Assembly: GCF_014174255.1 (NCBI RefSeq)
Contig: NZ_JABEQJ010000029.1
Span: 1-58,040 of the forward strand
Origin: Gluconacetobacter sacchari
GTDB taxonomy: Bacteria > Pseudomonadota > Alphaproteobacteria > Acetobacterales > Acetobacteraceae
Direction of reading: 5' to 3'
DNA: 58,040 nt
Below are positions 8,263-16,582 of the stretch, piece after piece. Every line of letters starts with the position of its first letter. Within the stretch, counting starts at the first letter, position 1. The notes under the pieces were generated by a model. It ran no database searches, was not told where the DNA came from, and worked only from the letters and a program-made list of their open reading frames with translations. The translations under genes were made by a program, and so were the position numbers.

Positions 8263-9471
8263 ATGATGCGCGCGCCCCGCCCTTCCGTCTTGCTGCAAAG
8301 GATCACGCCGGGCACCCTGGACCGCTATCTCGTCCGGCAGATGGCGCCGCCATTCCTGATTTCGCTGGCCGTGGTGATGACCGCGCTGCTGCTGGAACGG
8401 CTGCTGGTCCTGCTGAACGTGCTGGCGGCGGATGGCGGCACGCTCAAGATCTTCGCCGGACTGCTGGCCGACCTGGTCCCCCATTACCTGGGCCTGGCCC
8501 TGCCGGCCGCGATCTGCGTCAGCGTCTTTTCTGTCGTGCGCCGGATGAGCGATAACAACGAGATCGACGCCCTGATGGCCAGCGGCGTCTCGCTGCTGCG
8601 CATAACGCGCCCTTTCGTCGTGGTCGGTGCGGCCCTGGGCCTGGTCGGATTCAGCCTCTACGGCTTCATCCAGCCCTACGCCCGCTACGATTTCCGGCAG
8701 GCGATGTATTTCGCCGCCCACGCGGGCTGGACCCCCCACCTCCAGAGCGGCATGTTCGCGACCCCCACCGGCACGCTGATGCTGACGGCGGATCGGGTCG
8801 ACGGCGCCGGCACCCGGCTGCACCACGTCTTCATCCGCGACCGAAGCGACGGGCTGGAGCGCGACATCTCCGCCGAAAGCGGCACCCTGCACATCGCCGA
8901 TGACCGGTCGTCGGTCCGGCTGGACCTGGCACACGGCATCATCGTCACCGACCGGCGGGACGCGGCGCCCACGCTGACCCTGTTCGACACCTCCACCCGC
9001 ATCTTCCAGACCGTCTCCCAGGCCCGCGCCTTCCGCAGCCGCGGTACCGACGAACGCGAACTGACCCTGTTCGAACTGCTGCGAAAGGTGCATTCCGCCG
9101 ATCCGACGATCCGCCGGCCCCACCTGGTGGCGGAGCTTCATTTCCGGATCGCCCGCGCCCTGGCCATTCCCTTCATCCCGGTCCTGGCCTGCGCGCTGGC
9201 AGGCATGGCCAAGCGCCAGCGCCGCAATCCGGGGCTCGCGATCGCCGCCATCAGCCTGGTCGGGTTCGACCATGCGCTGCAACTGGGGCTCAGCCTGGTC
9301 GCCAGTCGCGCGATGTCGCCCTGGCTGGTCATCTGGGGGCCGCTCCTGCTGTTCTGCGGGTCATGCATTTGGCTGATCGTCCACCGCGCCGGATCGGCCG
9401 GCAGCGGCCGGACCTGGCACGGTCCCTTCGCCCGCCTGCCCACCCGCGCGTCGGCCAGCCCGTCATCATGA
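8263..9471 (+). CDS. LptF-like permease (YjgP/YjgQ family)
   Basis: This 402-residue YjgP/YjgQ-family protein has three N-terminal membrane segments (DRYLVRQMAPPFLISLAVVM and onward), a periplasmic jellyroll domain in the middle, and three C-terminal membrane segments. LptF and LptG form the inner-membrane channel that extracts lipopolysaccharide and passes it to LptC/LptA, powered by the ATPase LptB. The start is ATG at 8263 or the adjacent ATG at 8266; an open frame further upstream overlaps the phosphoesterase gene and is not used. The gene overlaps the next one by ATGA. No lptD, lptA, lptB or lptC is nearby, whereas the usual alphaproteobacterial lptFG lies next to lptD. This pair may therefore be a second set serving the lipid made by this locus. 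Confidence 0.8.
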   Translation: MMRAPRPSVLLQRITPGTLDRYLVRQMAPPFLISLAVVMTALLLERLLVLLNVLAADGGTLKIFAGLLADLVPHYLGLALPAAICVSVFSVVRRMSDNNEIDALMASGVSLLRITRPFVVVGAALGLVGFSLYGFIQPYARYDFRQAMYFAAHAGWTPHLQSGMFATPTGTLMLTADRVDGAGTRLHHVFIRDRSDGLERDISAESGTLHIADDRSSVRLDLAHGIIVTDRRDAAPTLTLFDTSTRIFQTVSQARAFRSRGTDERELTLFELLRKVHSADPTIRRPHLVAELHFRIARALAIPFIPVLACALAGMAKRQRRNPGLAIAAISLVGFDHALQLGLSLVASRAMSPWLVIWGPLLLFCGSCIWLIVHRAGSAGSGRTWHGPFARLPTRASASPSS

Positions 9472-10574
9472 ACCCCCCATCCCCCTCGCCCGCGCGCAAC
9501 GTGCTGATCGGCTACCTAACGCGCGAACTGGTCGGGCGCGTCCTGACGACAGCGGCGATCCTGCTGGCCCTGATGGAAATCCTGGCGCTGCTGGAACAAT
9601 TGACGCCGATCCTGGAACGGCATCAGGGCGCGGCCGGCATCGCCTATTTCATGGTGCTGCACGCGCCGATGCTGGTCGGCAGCGCGTTGCCGCTGGCGGT
9701 GCTGATCGGCGCGCTGCTCCTGCTGGTGCAGATGACGACGGGCAGCGAGATCGCGATTCTTCGGGCCGCCGGCCTCACCACCCCCGGCCTCGCACGCCTG
9801 ATGCTGCCGGCCGTCCTGGCGCTGGGCGTGGCCGGCGCACTGGTCGACGACCAGCTCACGCCGCGCGCGGAACTGGCGCTGGCACGCTGGTGGAACCGCA
9901 CCGATCCCCACCCCGAAGGCGGGCGGAGCTTCTGGTTCCGCTCGGGCAGGACGCTGATCGATGTCGGCTACGTCGCAGGGGGCGGCACGACCCTCTCGCG
10001 CGTCGACCTCTATCAGCGCGACCCGGACGGCCGCCTGCGCCGCACCCTGCACCTCGCCACGCTGCGCTATGCGAACGGCGCCTGGAGCGACGAGGGAGGA
10101 CGCAGCCTGGAACCCACCGGGGCCATCGTCCGCACGACGGTCCTGCCGCCCGCGCCTGCGCTGGAGCATGGCTGGCCGGCCGGGCTGCGCCCCGCCGACA
10201 TGATCCGGCTGTCGATGGACACTCCCCCCCTTTCTGCCGCTGCCATCATCGCCGCCCTGCGCGGCCGCGCTCCCGCGTCCCAACCGGCGGCGGCCCTGCG
10301 CACCGCGCTGCTCGCACGCCTGCTCACCCCCTTCAGCTTTGCGGTTATGCTGTTATTGGCCCTGCCGGTGGTCTATATCCCACCACGGAGCGGAACGCGA
10401 AGCTGGCTACCGGTCTGGTGCCTGGGGGCTGGCCTGCTGTTCATGGTCTTCCAGGGCATGCTGCGGGCATTGGGCAATGCCGGCACGCTGCCCGCCCCGG
10501 CGGCGACCCTGCCCGGCATCGTGATCTTCACGCTCGCCGTCTGTGCCCTGGTGTTGAGGATTGAAGAGAGATGA
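9468..10574 (+). CDS. LptG-like permease (YjgP/YjgQ family)
   Basis: This 368-residue partner of the preceding LptF-like protein has the same three-plus-three membrane layout around a periplasmic jellyroll. It starts with GYLTRELVGRVLTTAAILLA and includes the conserved SEIAILRAAGLTT coupling-helix region that would contact LptB. The ATG at 9468 overlaps the upstream TGA as ATGA, and its own stop overlaps the hydroxylase start in the same way, so production of the three proteins is coupled. No ATPase gene is in the operon. The pair would have to use the housekeeping LptB or an ATPase encoded elsewhere. Export of a glycosylated or phosphorylated sphingolipid is the inferred role; duplication of the lipopolysaccharide exporter is the alternative. 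Confidence 0.8.
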   Translation: MNPPSPSPARNVLIGYLTRELVGRVLTTAAILLALMEILALLEQLTPILERHQGAAGIAYFMVLHAPMLVGSALPLAVLIGALLLLVQMTTGSEIAILRAAGLTTPGLARLMLPAVLALGVAGALVDDQLTPRAELALARWWNRTDPHPEGGRSFWFRSGRTLIDVGYVAGGGTTLSRVDLYQRDPDGRLRRTLHLATLRYANGAWSDEGGRSLEPTGAIVRTTVLPPAPALEHGWPAGLRPADMIRLSMDTPPLSAAAIIAALRGRAPASQPAAALRTALLARLLTPFSFAVMLLLALPVVYIPPRSGTRSWLPVWCLGAGLLFMVFQGMLRALGNAGTLPAPAATLPGIVIFTLAVCALVLRIEER

Positions 10575-11353
10575 TCGGCACGACCCTACGCAACACGAGC
10601 CTTCGTACCGGCCGAAGCTTCGACCTGGGGAAAATGGATCTCCGTCAGTTGTGGATCGCCTACCTGACCTATCCGACGATCCTGCTCTATGTCGTGCTGG
10701 CCGCGATCAGCTTCGTCGTGCTGGCACGGAATTTCCCCGGCATCGGGCCGACCCTGATCGCCGCCGGTGCCGTCGTCGCGGTCTATCCGCTGGCATGGTA
10801 CATGATTCACCGCTTCATCCTGCACGGCCGCTTCCTCTATCGGATGAAATGGACCGCGACGCTGTGGAAGCGCATCCATTTCGACCATCATCAGGACCCG
10901 CATCTACTGGACGTCCTGTTCGGCTCGCCGCTGAACACCATCCCCACCATCGCCATCATCACCCTGCCGATCGGCTACCTGATCGGGCATGTGGGCGGTG
11001 CCGCCGCGGCGATGGGCACCGGGCTGGTCATCACCTGCATCTATGAATTCTTCCACTGCATCCAGCACCTCAACTACAAGCCGCGGATGCGCTGGATCCA
11101 GAAGATGAAGCAGCGCCACGTCCTGCATCATTTCCACGACGAGGACGGCAATTACGGCATCACCAGCTTCGTCGTCGACCGGGCGTTCGGCACCTATTAC
11201 GTCGATGCCCGCGCCCGGCCCCGCAGCCCGCACGTCTTCAATCTGGGCTACGATATCGAGGAAGCCACCCGCTACCCCTGGGTGATGGAACAGACCGGCG
11301 CCCCCCCGCGCGACCGGCCCGACGGCGCCACCCCCCAGCGGAACGCGGCGTGA
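10571..11353 (+). CDS. Fatty acid hydroxylase / sterol desaturase-family protein
   Basis: This 260-residue integral membrane di-iron enzyme carries the histidine boxes of the fatty acid hydroxylase superfamily: HRFILH at 80-85, HFDHH at 103-107, HCIQH at 162-166 and RHVLHHFH at 182-189. Membrane segments lie around residues 33-52, 60-80, 123-140 and 145-162. Family members hydroxylate lipid chains using oxygen and two irons. Acetic acid bacteria are known to contain hydroxylated ceramides and 2-hydroxy fatty acids. A ceramide or long-chain-base hydroxylase is therefore the best-supported role here, although the hydroxylated carbon cannot be read from sequence. The start overlaps the LptG-like stop and the end overlaps the next start (GTGA). 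Confidence 0.82.
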   Translation: MIGTTLRNTSLRTGRSFDLGKMDLRQLWIAYLTYPTILLYVVLAAISFVVLARNFPGIGPTLIAAGAVVAVYPLAWYMIHRFILHGRFLYRMKWTATLWKRIHFDHHQDPHLLDVLFGSPLNTIPTIAIITLPIGYLIGHVGGAAAAMGTGLVITCIYEFFHCIQHLNYKPRMRWIQKMKQRHVLHHFHDEDGNYGITSFVVDRAFGTYYVDARARPRSPHVFNLGYDIEEATRYPWVMEQTGAPPRDRPDGATPQRNAA

Positions 11354-12138
11354 CGGCAGGCATCCCGGCGCCCGCACCGCTGACCGTCCTGGTCCTGGCC
11401 GGCACCCGCGCCGGCATCGAGGACCCGATGGCCAGCGCCGCCAACGTCTCGCACAAGGCGATCCTGCCCGTGGCCGGCCGGCCGATGATCGCGCGGGTGC
11501 TCGACGCGCTCGCCGCCAATCCCCGCATCGGCCGGATCGTCATCAGTATCGAAACCCCCGGCATCCTGGCCGGCCTGGTGCTGGAGCACGCGGTCGATTT
11601 CCTGCCCCCGGCCGCCGGTCCCAGCGCCAGCGTGATGCAGGCCCTGCGCACGCTCGGCACTCCGCTGCTGGTCACCACCGCCGACCATGCGCTGCTGCGC
11701 CCGGAATGGATCGACACCTTCCTCGATTCGGTCGACGCGGATTGCGACATGGCCGCCGCCATCGCCATGGAGGCCGACATCGCGCGCGATGTTCCCGGCA
11801 CCAGACGCACGATGATCCGCCTCGCCGACGGCGCCTTTTCCGGCTGCAACCTGTTCCTGTTCCGCACCCCGGCGGCGATCGGCGTGGTGGAGCTGTGGCA
11901 GCGACTCGAAAAGGAACGCAAACGGCCGATCCGCATGGCGCGCCTGCTCGGAATCGGCACCTTGCTGCGCTACCTGACCGGCGGCCTGACCCGCGCGGCC
12001 CTGTGCGCCCGGGTGGGCAGCCTCAGCCGGGCCTCCGTCGGACTCGTCGCCCTGCCCGACGGCCGCGCCGCCGTGGATGTCGACAAACCCGCCGATCTGG
12101 CTCTGGTGGAATCCCTGCTGCGGACATCCCCCGCATGA
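11350..12138 (+). CDS. MobA-like nucleotidyltransferase
   Basis: This 262-residue protein has the NTP-transferase-3 (MobA-like) fold. LTVLVLAGTRAG opens the nucleotide-binding loop, HKAILPVAGRPMIARVL carries the conserved lysine, and TTADHALL is the metal-binding loop. Relatives transfer CMP, GMP or UMP to a phosphorylated alcohol or sugar, for example LicC-type CTP:phosphocholine cytidylyltransferases. A GTG start overlaps the hydroxylase stop as GTGA, placing it firmly in the lipid operon. It probably activates a polar head group as its CDP derivative. The CDP-glycerol-transferase-like protein at the left end of the island would be a logical user of that donor. Molybdopterin guanylylation is unlikely because no molybdenum cofactor genes are nearby. 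Confidence 0.7.
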   Translation: MTAGIPAPAPLTVLVLAGTRAGIEDPMASAANVSHKAILPVAGRPMIARVLDALAANPRIGRIVISIETPGILAGLVLEHAVDFLPPAAGPSASVMQALRTLGTPLLVTTADHALLRPEWIDTFLDSVDADCDMAAAIAMEADIARDVPGTRRTMIRLADGAFSGCNLFLFRTPAAIGVVELWQRLEKERKRPIRMARLLGIGTLLRYLTGGLTRAALCARVGSLSRASVGLVALPDGRAAVDVDKPADLALVESLLRTSPA

Positions 12139-12161
12139 CGCGGGTTTCCCGCGCCTGACCC

Positions 12162-13247
12162 ATGCGCATTGCCTATATCATCAACTCGGTCGAAGGCGGC
12201 GGCGCCGCCTTCCCCGTGCCCGACATCACGAACGTCCTGCGCCGCGCGGGGCACGAGGTCGCGATCTTCGCGCTGCAACGCCGCGACGGCCGTGCCCTGC
12301 CGGCACTCCAGGCGGCGGGCCTGGCGGTCGACATCCACCCCGGCGCCCAGCGCGGCCACCTGGGCACCCTCCGCTGGCTGGACCGCCGGATGACGCAGTG
12401 GCGCCCCGACCTGCTCTGGACCTCCCTGACCCGGGCAACCGTGCTGGGGCAACTGGTGGGGCTGATCCGCCGCATCCCGGTCGTCAGTTGGCAGCATTCC
12501 GCCGGGCTGAGTCCCGCCAATACCCGCCTGCTCCGTGGCCTGCGGTCACTGAGCCGCGTCTGGGTCGCCGATTCCACCTGCGTGCTGCATGTCATGCGCG
12601 ACCGGCTGCATATCCCGGCCGACCGCGCGGCCCTCTGGCCGATCTTCCGCGCCGACCCCGGCTGCCCGGCGGCCCGCCCGTGGCAACCCGGCGAGACGGT
12701 ACGCCTCGGCTCGCTGGGCCGCCTGCATCCGGTCAAGGGCTACGACATCCTGTGCCAGGCCCTGGCATTGCTGAAGACCGATCCCACCCTACCCCCCTTC
12801 CAGGTGACCATCGCCGGCGAAGGCGACGCCCGGCCGCAGATCGAACGCCTGATCCGCGAGCACGCTCTGACCACGCTGCGCCTGGCCGGCTTCACCAGCG
12901 CGGCGACCGCGTTCCTGTCCACCCAGCACGGTTACATCCAGCCCTCGCGGCACGAGGGGCTGTGCATCGGCGTGCATCAGGCCATGCAGGCCGGCCTGGC
13001 CCCGATCGCCTCCGCGGTCGGCGAAATCCCCTACACGATCCAGGATGGCATCTCCGGACTCCTGGTCCCCCCCGCCGATCCCGCCGCCCTGGCCGAGGCG
13101 CTGGCAAGTGCGCTCCGCCAGCCCCAGGCGCTTTCCACCATGGGCCAGGCCGCGCGAACCCGCGTGCTGGATCTGTTCGCCCCCCAACGGTTCGATGCCG
13201 CCGGGCTGGCGATTCTCGACCGGCTCACGCGCCCTCAGCGCGCCTGA
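12162..13247 (+). CDS. GT4-family glycosyltransferase
   Basis: This 361-residue group 1 (GT4) glycosyltransferase has a GT-B fold. The N-terminal acceptor half starts IAYIINSVEGGGA. The donor half has LGSLGRLHPVKGYD near residues 180-193, TIAGEGDARP, and a PSRHEGLCIGVHQAMQAG segment that corresponds to the EX7E region, although the second glutamate is replaced by Gln. It follows the nucleotidyltransferase by 23 bp and ends the plus-strand operon, overlapping the convergent propeller gene by 13 bp. A sugar transfer to the sphingolipid or to another envelope lipid is likely. Donor and acceptor are unknown. Confidence 0.85.
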   Translation: MRIAYIINSVEGGGAAFPVPDITNVLRRAGHEVAIFALQRRDGRALPALQAAGLAVDIHPGAQRGHLGTLRWLDRRMTQWRPDLLWTSLTRATVLGQLVGLIRRIPVVSWQHSAGLSPANTRLLRGLRSLSRVWVADSTCVLHVMRDRLHIPADRAALWPIFRADPGCPAARPWQPGETVRLGSLGRLHPVKGYDILCQALALLKTDPTLPPFQVTIAGEGDARPQIERLIREHALTTLRLAGFTSAATAFLSTQHGYIQPSRHEGLCIGVHQAMQAGLAPIASAVGEIPYTIQDGISGLLVPPADPAALAEALASALRQPQALSTMGQAARTRVLDLFAPQRFDAAGLAILDRLTRPQRA

Positions 13248-14158
13248 CGCCGGGCCAGCCGCTCCAGCTCGATCGCGATCCGGCGCGGCGACCGGCTGAT
13301 CCGCTTCGCATCCACCAGCGTCACCTCCCCGACGGCGGACAGCGTGTGCAGGCCGTCGGTAGAGGGCGCCCAGTCCGCCGGCGCGACGATCGGCGTCCCG
13401 GCCCGCGCGGCAAACCGCTCCGGCGTCAGTTCGCTAATCGCCAGCGGCACGATCGCGCCGCCATAGGTCGCCGTACAATCCTGGGTCGGCAGCACGACCT
13501 GCCCGCCGGTCGCGACCGGCGTGCCCCCCGGCCGCGCGCTCCGCCGGTCCCGCCGCACCGGATTACCGGGGTGCCGGTGCCACGGGCCGCACAGCCTGTC
13601 GGCCCAGGCGACATGCAGCAGGCTCTGCCTGTCCGCACCCGACCCGCCGGGCGGGCTGTAGAACATCCACCACCTGTCCTCGATCCGCACCGGCGACGCA
13701 TCGATCGCCGCTTCGGGAAAGGCGAAGCCGGAAACCTTCTCCCAGCGATCAGGAAAGGACACGGCGCGATACAGCGTCAGCCGGCCCGACCGATAGGCCT
13801 CGGGCAGCAGATAGATCTCGCCCTCATCGACGATCACCACTGGATAGGAAAGATGCCACGGCTCGGACAGCACCGGCCGCGCATCGAGCAGCCGCAGCGC
13901 CCGATCGAAGACGAAGACATCGATCCGGCCAATCCGGTCGCGATAATCATAGGCCTCGGCAAAGAGATACAGCCGATCGTCCCGCCACAGTCCGAACGGA
14001 TCGGCCAGGAAACGGAACGGACCGGGGTCCGGCAGCCAGGTCACCGGCAGCCCGTCGACCCCGCCCCGCGCCAGGATGTCGGACAGCGGGCAGGACAGGA
14101 TGCCGGTCCGCCAGATATCGGTCCGCAGGATGCCCATGCCCCTCCCCCATGCCGTCAC
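13235..14158 (-). CDS. GINT1 N-terminal-like beta-propeller protein
   Basis: This 307-residue protein resembles the N-terminal five-bladed propeller domain of glucosamine inositolphosphorylceramide transferase 1. Matching blocks occur in order: LADPFGLW near 51-58, LYLFAEAYD, WHLSYPVVI near 101-109, IYLLPEAYR, IDASPVRIEDRWWMF near 152-166, GPWHRHPGNPV near 191-201, SARPGG near 207-212 and TQDCTATYGGAI near 225-236. In many bacteria this domain is fused to a formyltransferase-like or glycosyltransferase domain; here it stands alone. A Met at residue 8 (position 14137) is a possible alternative start. Next to a GT4 gene and an SPT locus it may help glycosylate a sphingolipid. The family resemblance is strong by eye; the activity is unproven. 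Confidence 0.72.
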   Translation of the reverse strand: MTAWGRGMGILRTDIWRTGILSCPLSDILARGGVDGLPVTWLPDPGPFRFLADPFGLWRDDRLYLFAEAYDYRDRIGRIDVFVFDRALRLLDARPVLSEPWHLSYPVVIVDEGEIYLLPEAYRSGRLTLYRAVSFPDRWEKVSGFAFPEAAIDASPVRIEDRWWMFYSPPGGSGADRQSLLHVAWADRLCGPWHRHPGNPVRRDRRSARPGGTPVATGGQVVLPTQDCTATYGGAIVPLAISELTPERFAARAGTPIVAPADWAPSTDGLHTLSAVGEVTLVDAKRISRSPRRIAIELERLARRQAR

Positions 14159-14247
14159 ACCGCTTCCATGACGGCCGCCGAGCGGTCTATCGCATCCGGC
14201 GAGGTTCGGAAACCTCGGCGCCCGTGACGCGCCGCGCGCCCCGTGGC

Positions 14248-14757
14248 ATGGTGCGCCCGATGCCCGTCGATCCCATCCAGACCCAGATCGCCATCCGCCG
14301 CGCGGTCAACCATCTCTGCGGCCAGATGGGCTGGGCGGCGCTGAACGAACTGGTCCTGCCCGATGGACGCCGCGCCGACGTCATGGCCCTGCTGCCCGAC
14401 AACGGATTCGCCTGTATCGAAATCAAGTCCGGCCCCCGCGACTTCCTGGCCGACCGGAAATGGACCTGCTACCGCGCGTGGTGCGACCAGCTTTTTTTCG
14501 CGGTCGATCGCGCCTTTCCCCTCTCCCTGCTGCCCGAGGCGACCGGGATCATGGTTGCCGACACCGACAGCCTGCCCGCCGGGCTGAACGTGATCGCCGA
14601 AACCGCCATCCTGCGCGCTCCGGTCACCAATGCGCTGCCGGCCGCCCGGCGGCGGAAACTGACATGGCTGTTCGCCACCCAGGCGGCCGGGCGACTGGCC
14701 CGCCTGGACGACCCGGCCATCACCACCGCCCTGCGCGCGGCAAGGCGGGTGGAATGA
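14248..14757 (+). CDS. mmcB: MmcB family DNA repair protein
   Basis: The product of about 165-169 residues matches MmcB, a small alphaproteobacterial nuclease-like protein linked to mitomycin C damage repair in Caulobacter. The conserved core LPDGRRADVMALL followed by ACIEIKSGPRDFLADRKW is typical and has the D-x(n)-ExK layout of PD-(D/E)XK nucleases. CDQLFFAVD follows. ATG codons at 14248 and 14260 are both plausible starts; the frame upstream of these is Arg-rich and unlike the family. The gene overlaps the next open frame by ATGA if that gene starts at 14754. It is divergent from the propeller gene. Confidence 0.82.
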   Translation: MVRPMPVDPIQTQIAIRRAVNHLCGQMGWAALNELVLPDGRRADVMALLPDNGFACIEIKSGPRDFLADRKWTCYRAWCDQLFFAVDRAFPLSLLPEATGIMVADTDSLPAGLNVIAETAILRAPVTNALPAARRRKLTWLFATQAAGRLARLDDPAITTALRAARRVE

Positions 14758-14789
14758 CCGCGCGCCCACCACCCATGAAAGGATTCCCG

Positions 14790-15581
14790 ATGTCCGACGC
14801 CGCCATCCTGTGCCGGTTCGAGGCCGCGCGCTCCATCGTCCGCGATGCGGCCGACCTGGCCATGGCGATGCGTCCGCCGCCGGGCGGGCCATCGGGCAGG
14901 CAGAAGAGCGCCCAGGACTGGCTGACCGAAGCCGACGGCGCGGTCGAGGCCCTGATCTCCGAACGGATCGGCGCCCTGTTCCCCGAGGACGGTTTCCAGG
15001 GCGAGGAAGAAGGACGCACCCGCACCGGCCGCCTGCGCTGGGTGGTCGATCCGATCGACGGCACCTCGAACTACGCGCGCGGCCGCGCGCGCTGGTGCGT
15101 CTCGCTGGGCCTGATGGACGGCGACCAGCCCGTCGCCGGCATCATCCAGGCCCCGGCGCTGAACGAAACCTATACCGCCGTGCGCGGCCACGGCGCTTTC
15201 CTCAACGGCCGGCCGATCCAGGCCTCGCCGGTCACGGACACCGGCTCCGCAATGATCGAGATGGGCTGGAGCAACAAGGTATCCGAAGGCGTCTACGCGG
15301 CGAAGATGGCGGCGATCCTGGATCTGGGCGCCATGCCCCGCTCCGGCGGCTCCGGCGCGCTGGCCCTGGCCGATATCGCGTGCGGCCGGCTGGACGGCTA
15401 TCTGGAAATGGCCATCAACCTGTGGGACGTGGCGGCGGCGCTGGTGCTGCTGGAGGAAACCGGGGCCCGTTTCTCGCCGTTCCTGCGAGACGGCGGGCTG
15501 GAGCGCGGCATCACCCTGCTGGCGTCGGCGCCGGGAATCGCCGCCGATCTGTCGAAGGCGCTGGCGGTGACGCTGGACTGA
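14790..15581 (+). CDS. Inositol monophosphatase-family phosphatase
   Basis: This protein of about 263 residues belongs to the Mg-dependent, Li-sensitive phosphatase family (inositol monophosphatase, CysQ, SuhB). The metal-binding residues are visible: EADGAVE and EEEG near the N-terminus, WVVDPIDGTSNY (the DPIDGT signature), and LWDVAAALVLLEETG at the C-terminus. An AAAGGA sequence just upstream of the ATG at 14790 supports this start. An ATG at 14754 overlaps the mmcB stop and cannot be excluded. Substrate could be inositol phosphate, histidinol phosphate or 3'-phosphoadenosine 5'-phosphate; sequence does not decide. Confidence 0.82.
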   Translation: MSDAAILCRFEAARSIVRDAADLAMAMRPPPGGPSGRQKSAQDWLTEADGAVEALISERIGALFPEDGFQGEEEGRTRTGRLRWVVDPIDGTSNYARGRARWCVSLGLMDGDQPVAGIIQAPALNETYTAVRGHGAFLNGRPIQASPVTDTGSAMIEMGWSNKVSEGVYAAKMAAILDLGAMPRSGGSGALALADIACGRLDGYLEMAINLWDVAAALVLLEETGARFSPFLRDGGLERGITLLASAPGIAADLSKALAVTLD

Positions 15582-15638
15582 CCGGCCGCCGCCAGCCATG
15601 GTTACGCCATAAAAATCCGCTAGCGGAGAAGGCTGACG

Positions 15639-16580
15639 GTGGCGCGCCCGGACCCGTTCCGGCGCACGCGAAATTCCTTATTGATCAGGCCGGCACCGCA
15701 ACGCCGGAAACTACGGAGCACGCCCTTGCGAGACGGTTTTTCGCGCATTCCCCCGGCCCGCACCCTCCCGCCCCGCGCGCCCCTGGTCCTGGCGGCCATC
15801 GCGCTGGCGCTTTCGGCCGCGCCGGCCCTGGCGTCGAGCGAACGACAGCAGTCCCTGGTCGACCGCGCGACCCTGACGGTGCGCGACCTGTTCAACGGCG
15901 CGGGCCCGAACAGCAAGATCACCCGCTACATGACCCAGGCCCGCGCGGTGATGGTCTGCCCGTCGATCTTCCGCATGTCGATCGGCTTCGGCGGCGCGGG
16001 CGGCGGCTGCGTCCTGCTGTCGCGCGATGCCCGGGGTTCGTGGTCCGATCCGGCCTTCTACACGCTCAGTTCGGCCAATGTGGGCATCCAGCTCGGCATG
16101 CAGGATTCCGAGATGATGTTCTTCGTCATGACCGACCGTGGCCTCCAGGCGCTGCTGGACAGCCAGTTCCAGTTCGGTGCCAACGCCGCGGCGTCGTTCG
16201 CGACCATGGGAACGGGCATCGAAAGCGGCACGGCGGGCGAGCGCAACACCGATATCATGGCGTTGCAGAAATCCAAGGGCCTGTTCGCCGGCGCGGCGCT
16301 CGGCGGCTCGAAGCTGACGGTCAATAGCGGCGCGAACCGCGCCTATTACAACCAGGTCGTCGGGCCCGAGGATATCGTCGTCTCCATGCGGGTCAACAAT
16401 CCCGGCGCCGATCCCCTGCGCGCCGCATTGAGCGAGGTCCAGGCCAAGGCCACTGCCGGCACGCCCGCCATGGCGCCGCCGGCCTCCGTCCAGCCCGGCG
16501 GGGGCGGCTATGCCGAGCAGTCCCAGGTCAATGTCCCCACCTCCGGCCCGGTCCGCAGCCAGCCCCTGTCGCCTCCCTGA
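15639..16580 (+). CDS. SYLF-domain (Ysc84-like) secreted protein
   Basis: This protein of about 313 residues carries a SYLF/Ysc84 lipid-binding domain (ARAVMVCPS, SIGFGGAGGGCVLLSRD, SDPAFYTLSSANVGIQLG, MALQKSKGLFAGAALGGSKL). It lies behind a hydrophobic signal (APLVLAAIALALSAAPALAS). GTG at 15639 has a good ribosome binding site, GGAGAAGG at 15625-15632, but gives a long n-region. TTG at 15726 would give a more usual signal peptide. SYLF proteins bind phosphoinositides in eukaryotes; bacterial members are secreted and of unclear role. The C-terminus is Pro/Gly-rich. The gene converges on mltG with only 2 bases between the stops. Confidence 0.8.
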   Translation: MARPDPFRRTRNSLLIRPAPQRRKLRSTPLRDGFSRIPPARTLPPRAPLVLAAIALALSAAPALASSERQQSLVDRATLTVRDLFNGAGPNSKITRYMTQARAVMVCPSIFRMSIGFGGAGGGCVLLSRDARGSWSDPAFYTLSSANVGIQLGMQDSEMMFFVMTDRGLQALLDSQFQFGANAAASFATMGTGIESGTAGERNTDIMALQKSKGLFAGAALGGSKLTVNSGANRAYYNQVVGPEDIVVSMRVNNPGADPLRAALSEVQAKATAGTPAMAPPASVQPGGGGYAEQSQVNVPTSGPVRSQPLSPP

Positions 16581-16582
16581 GA

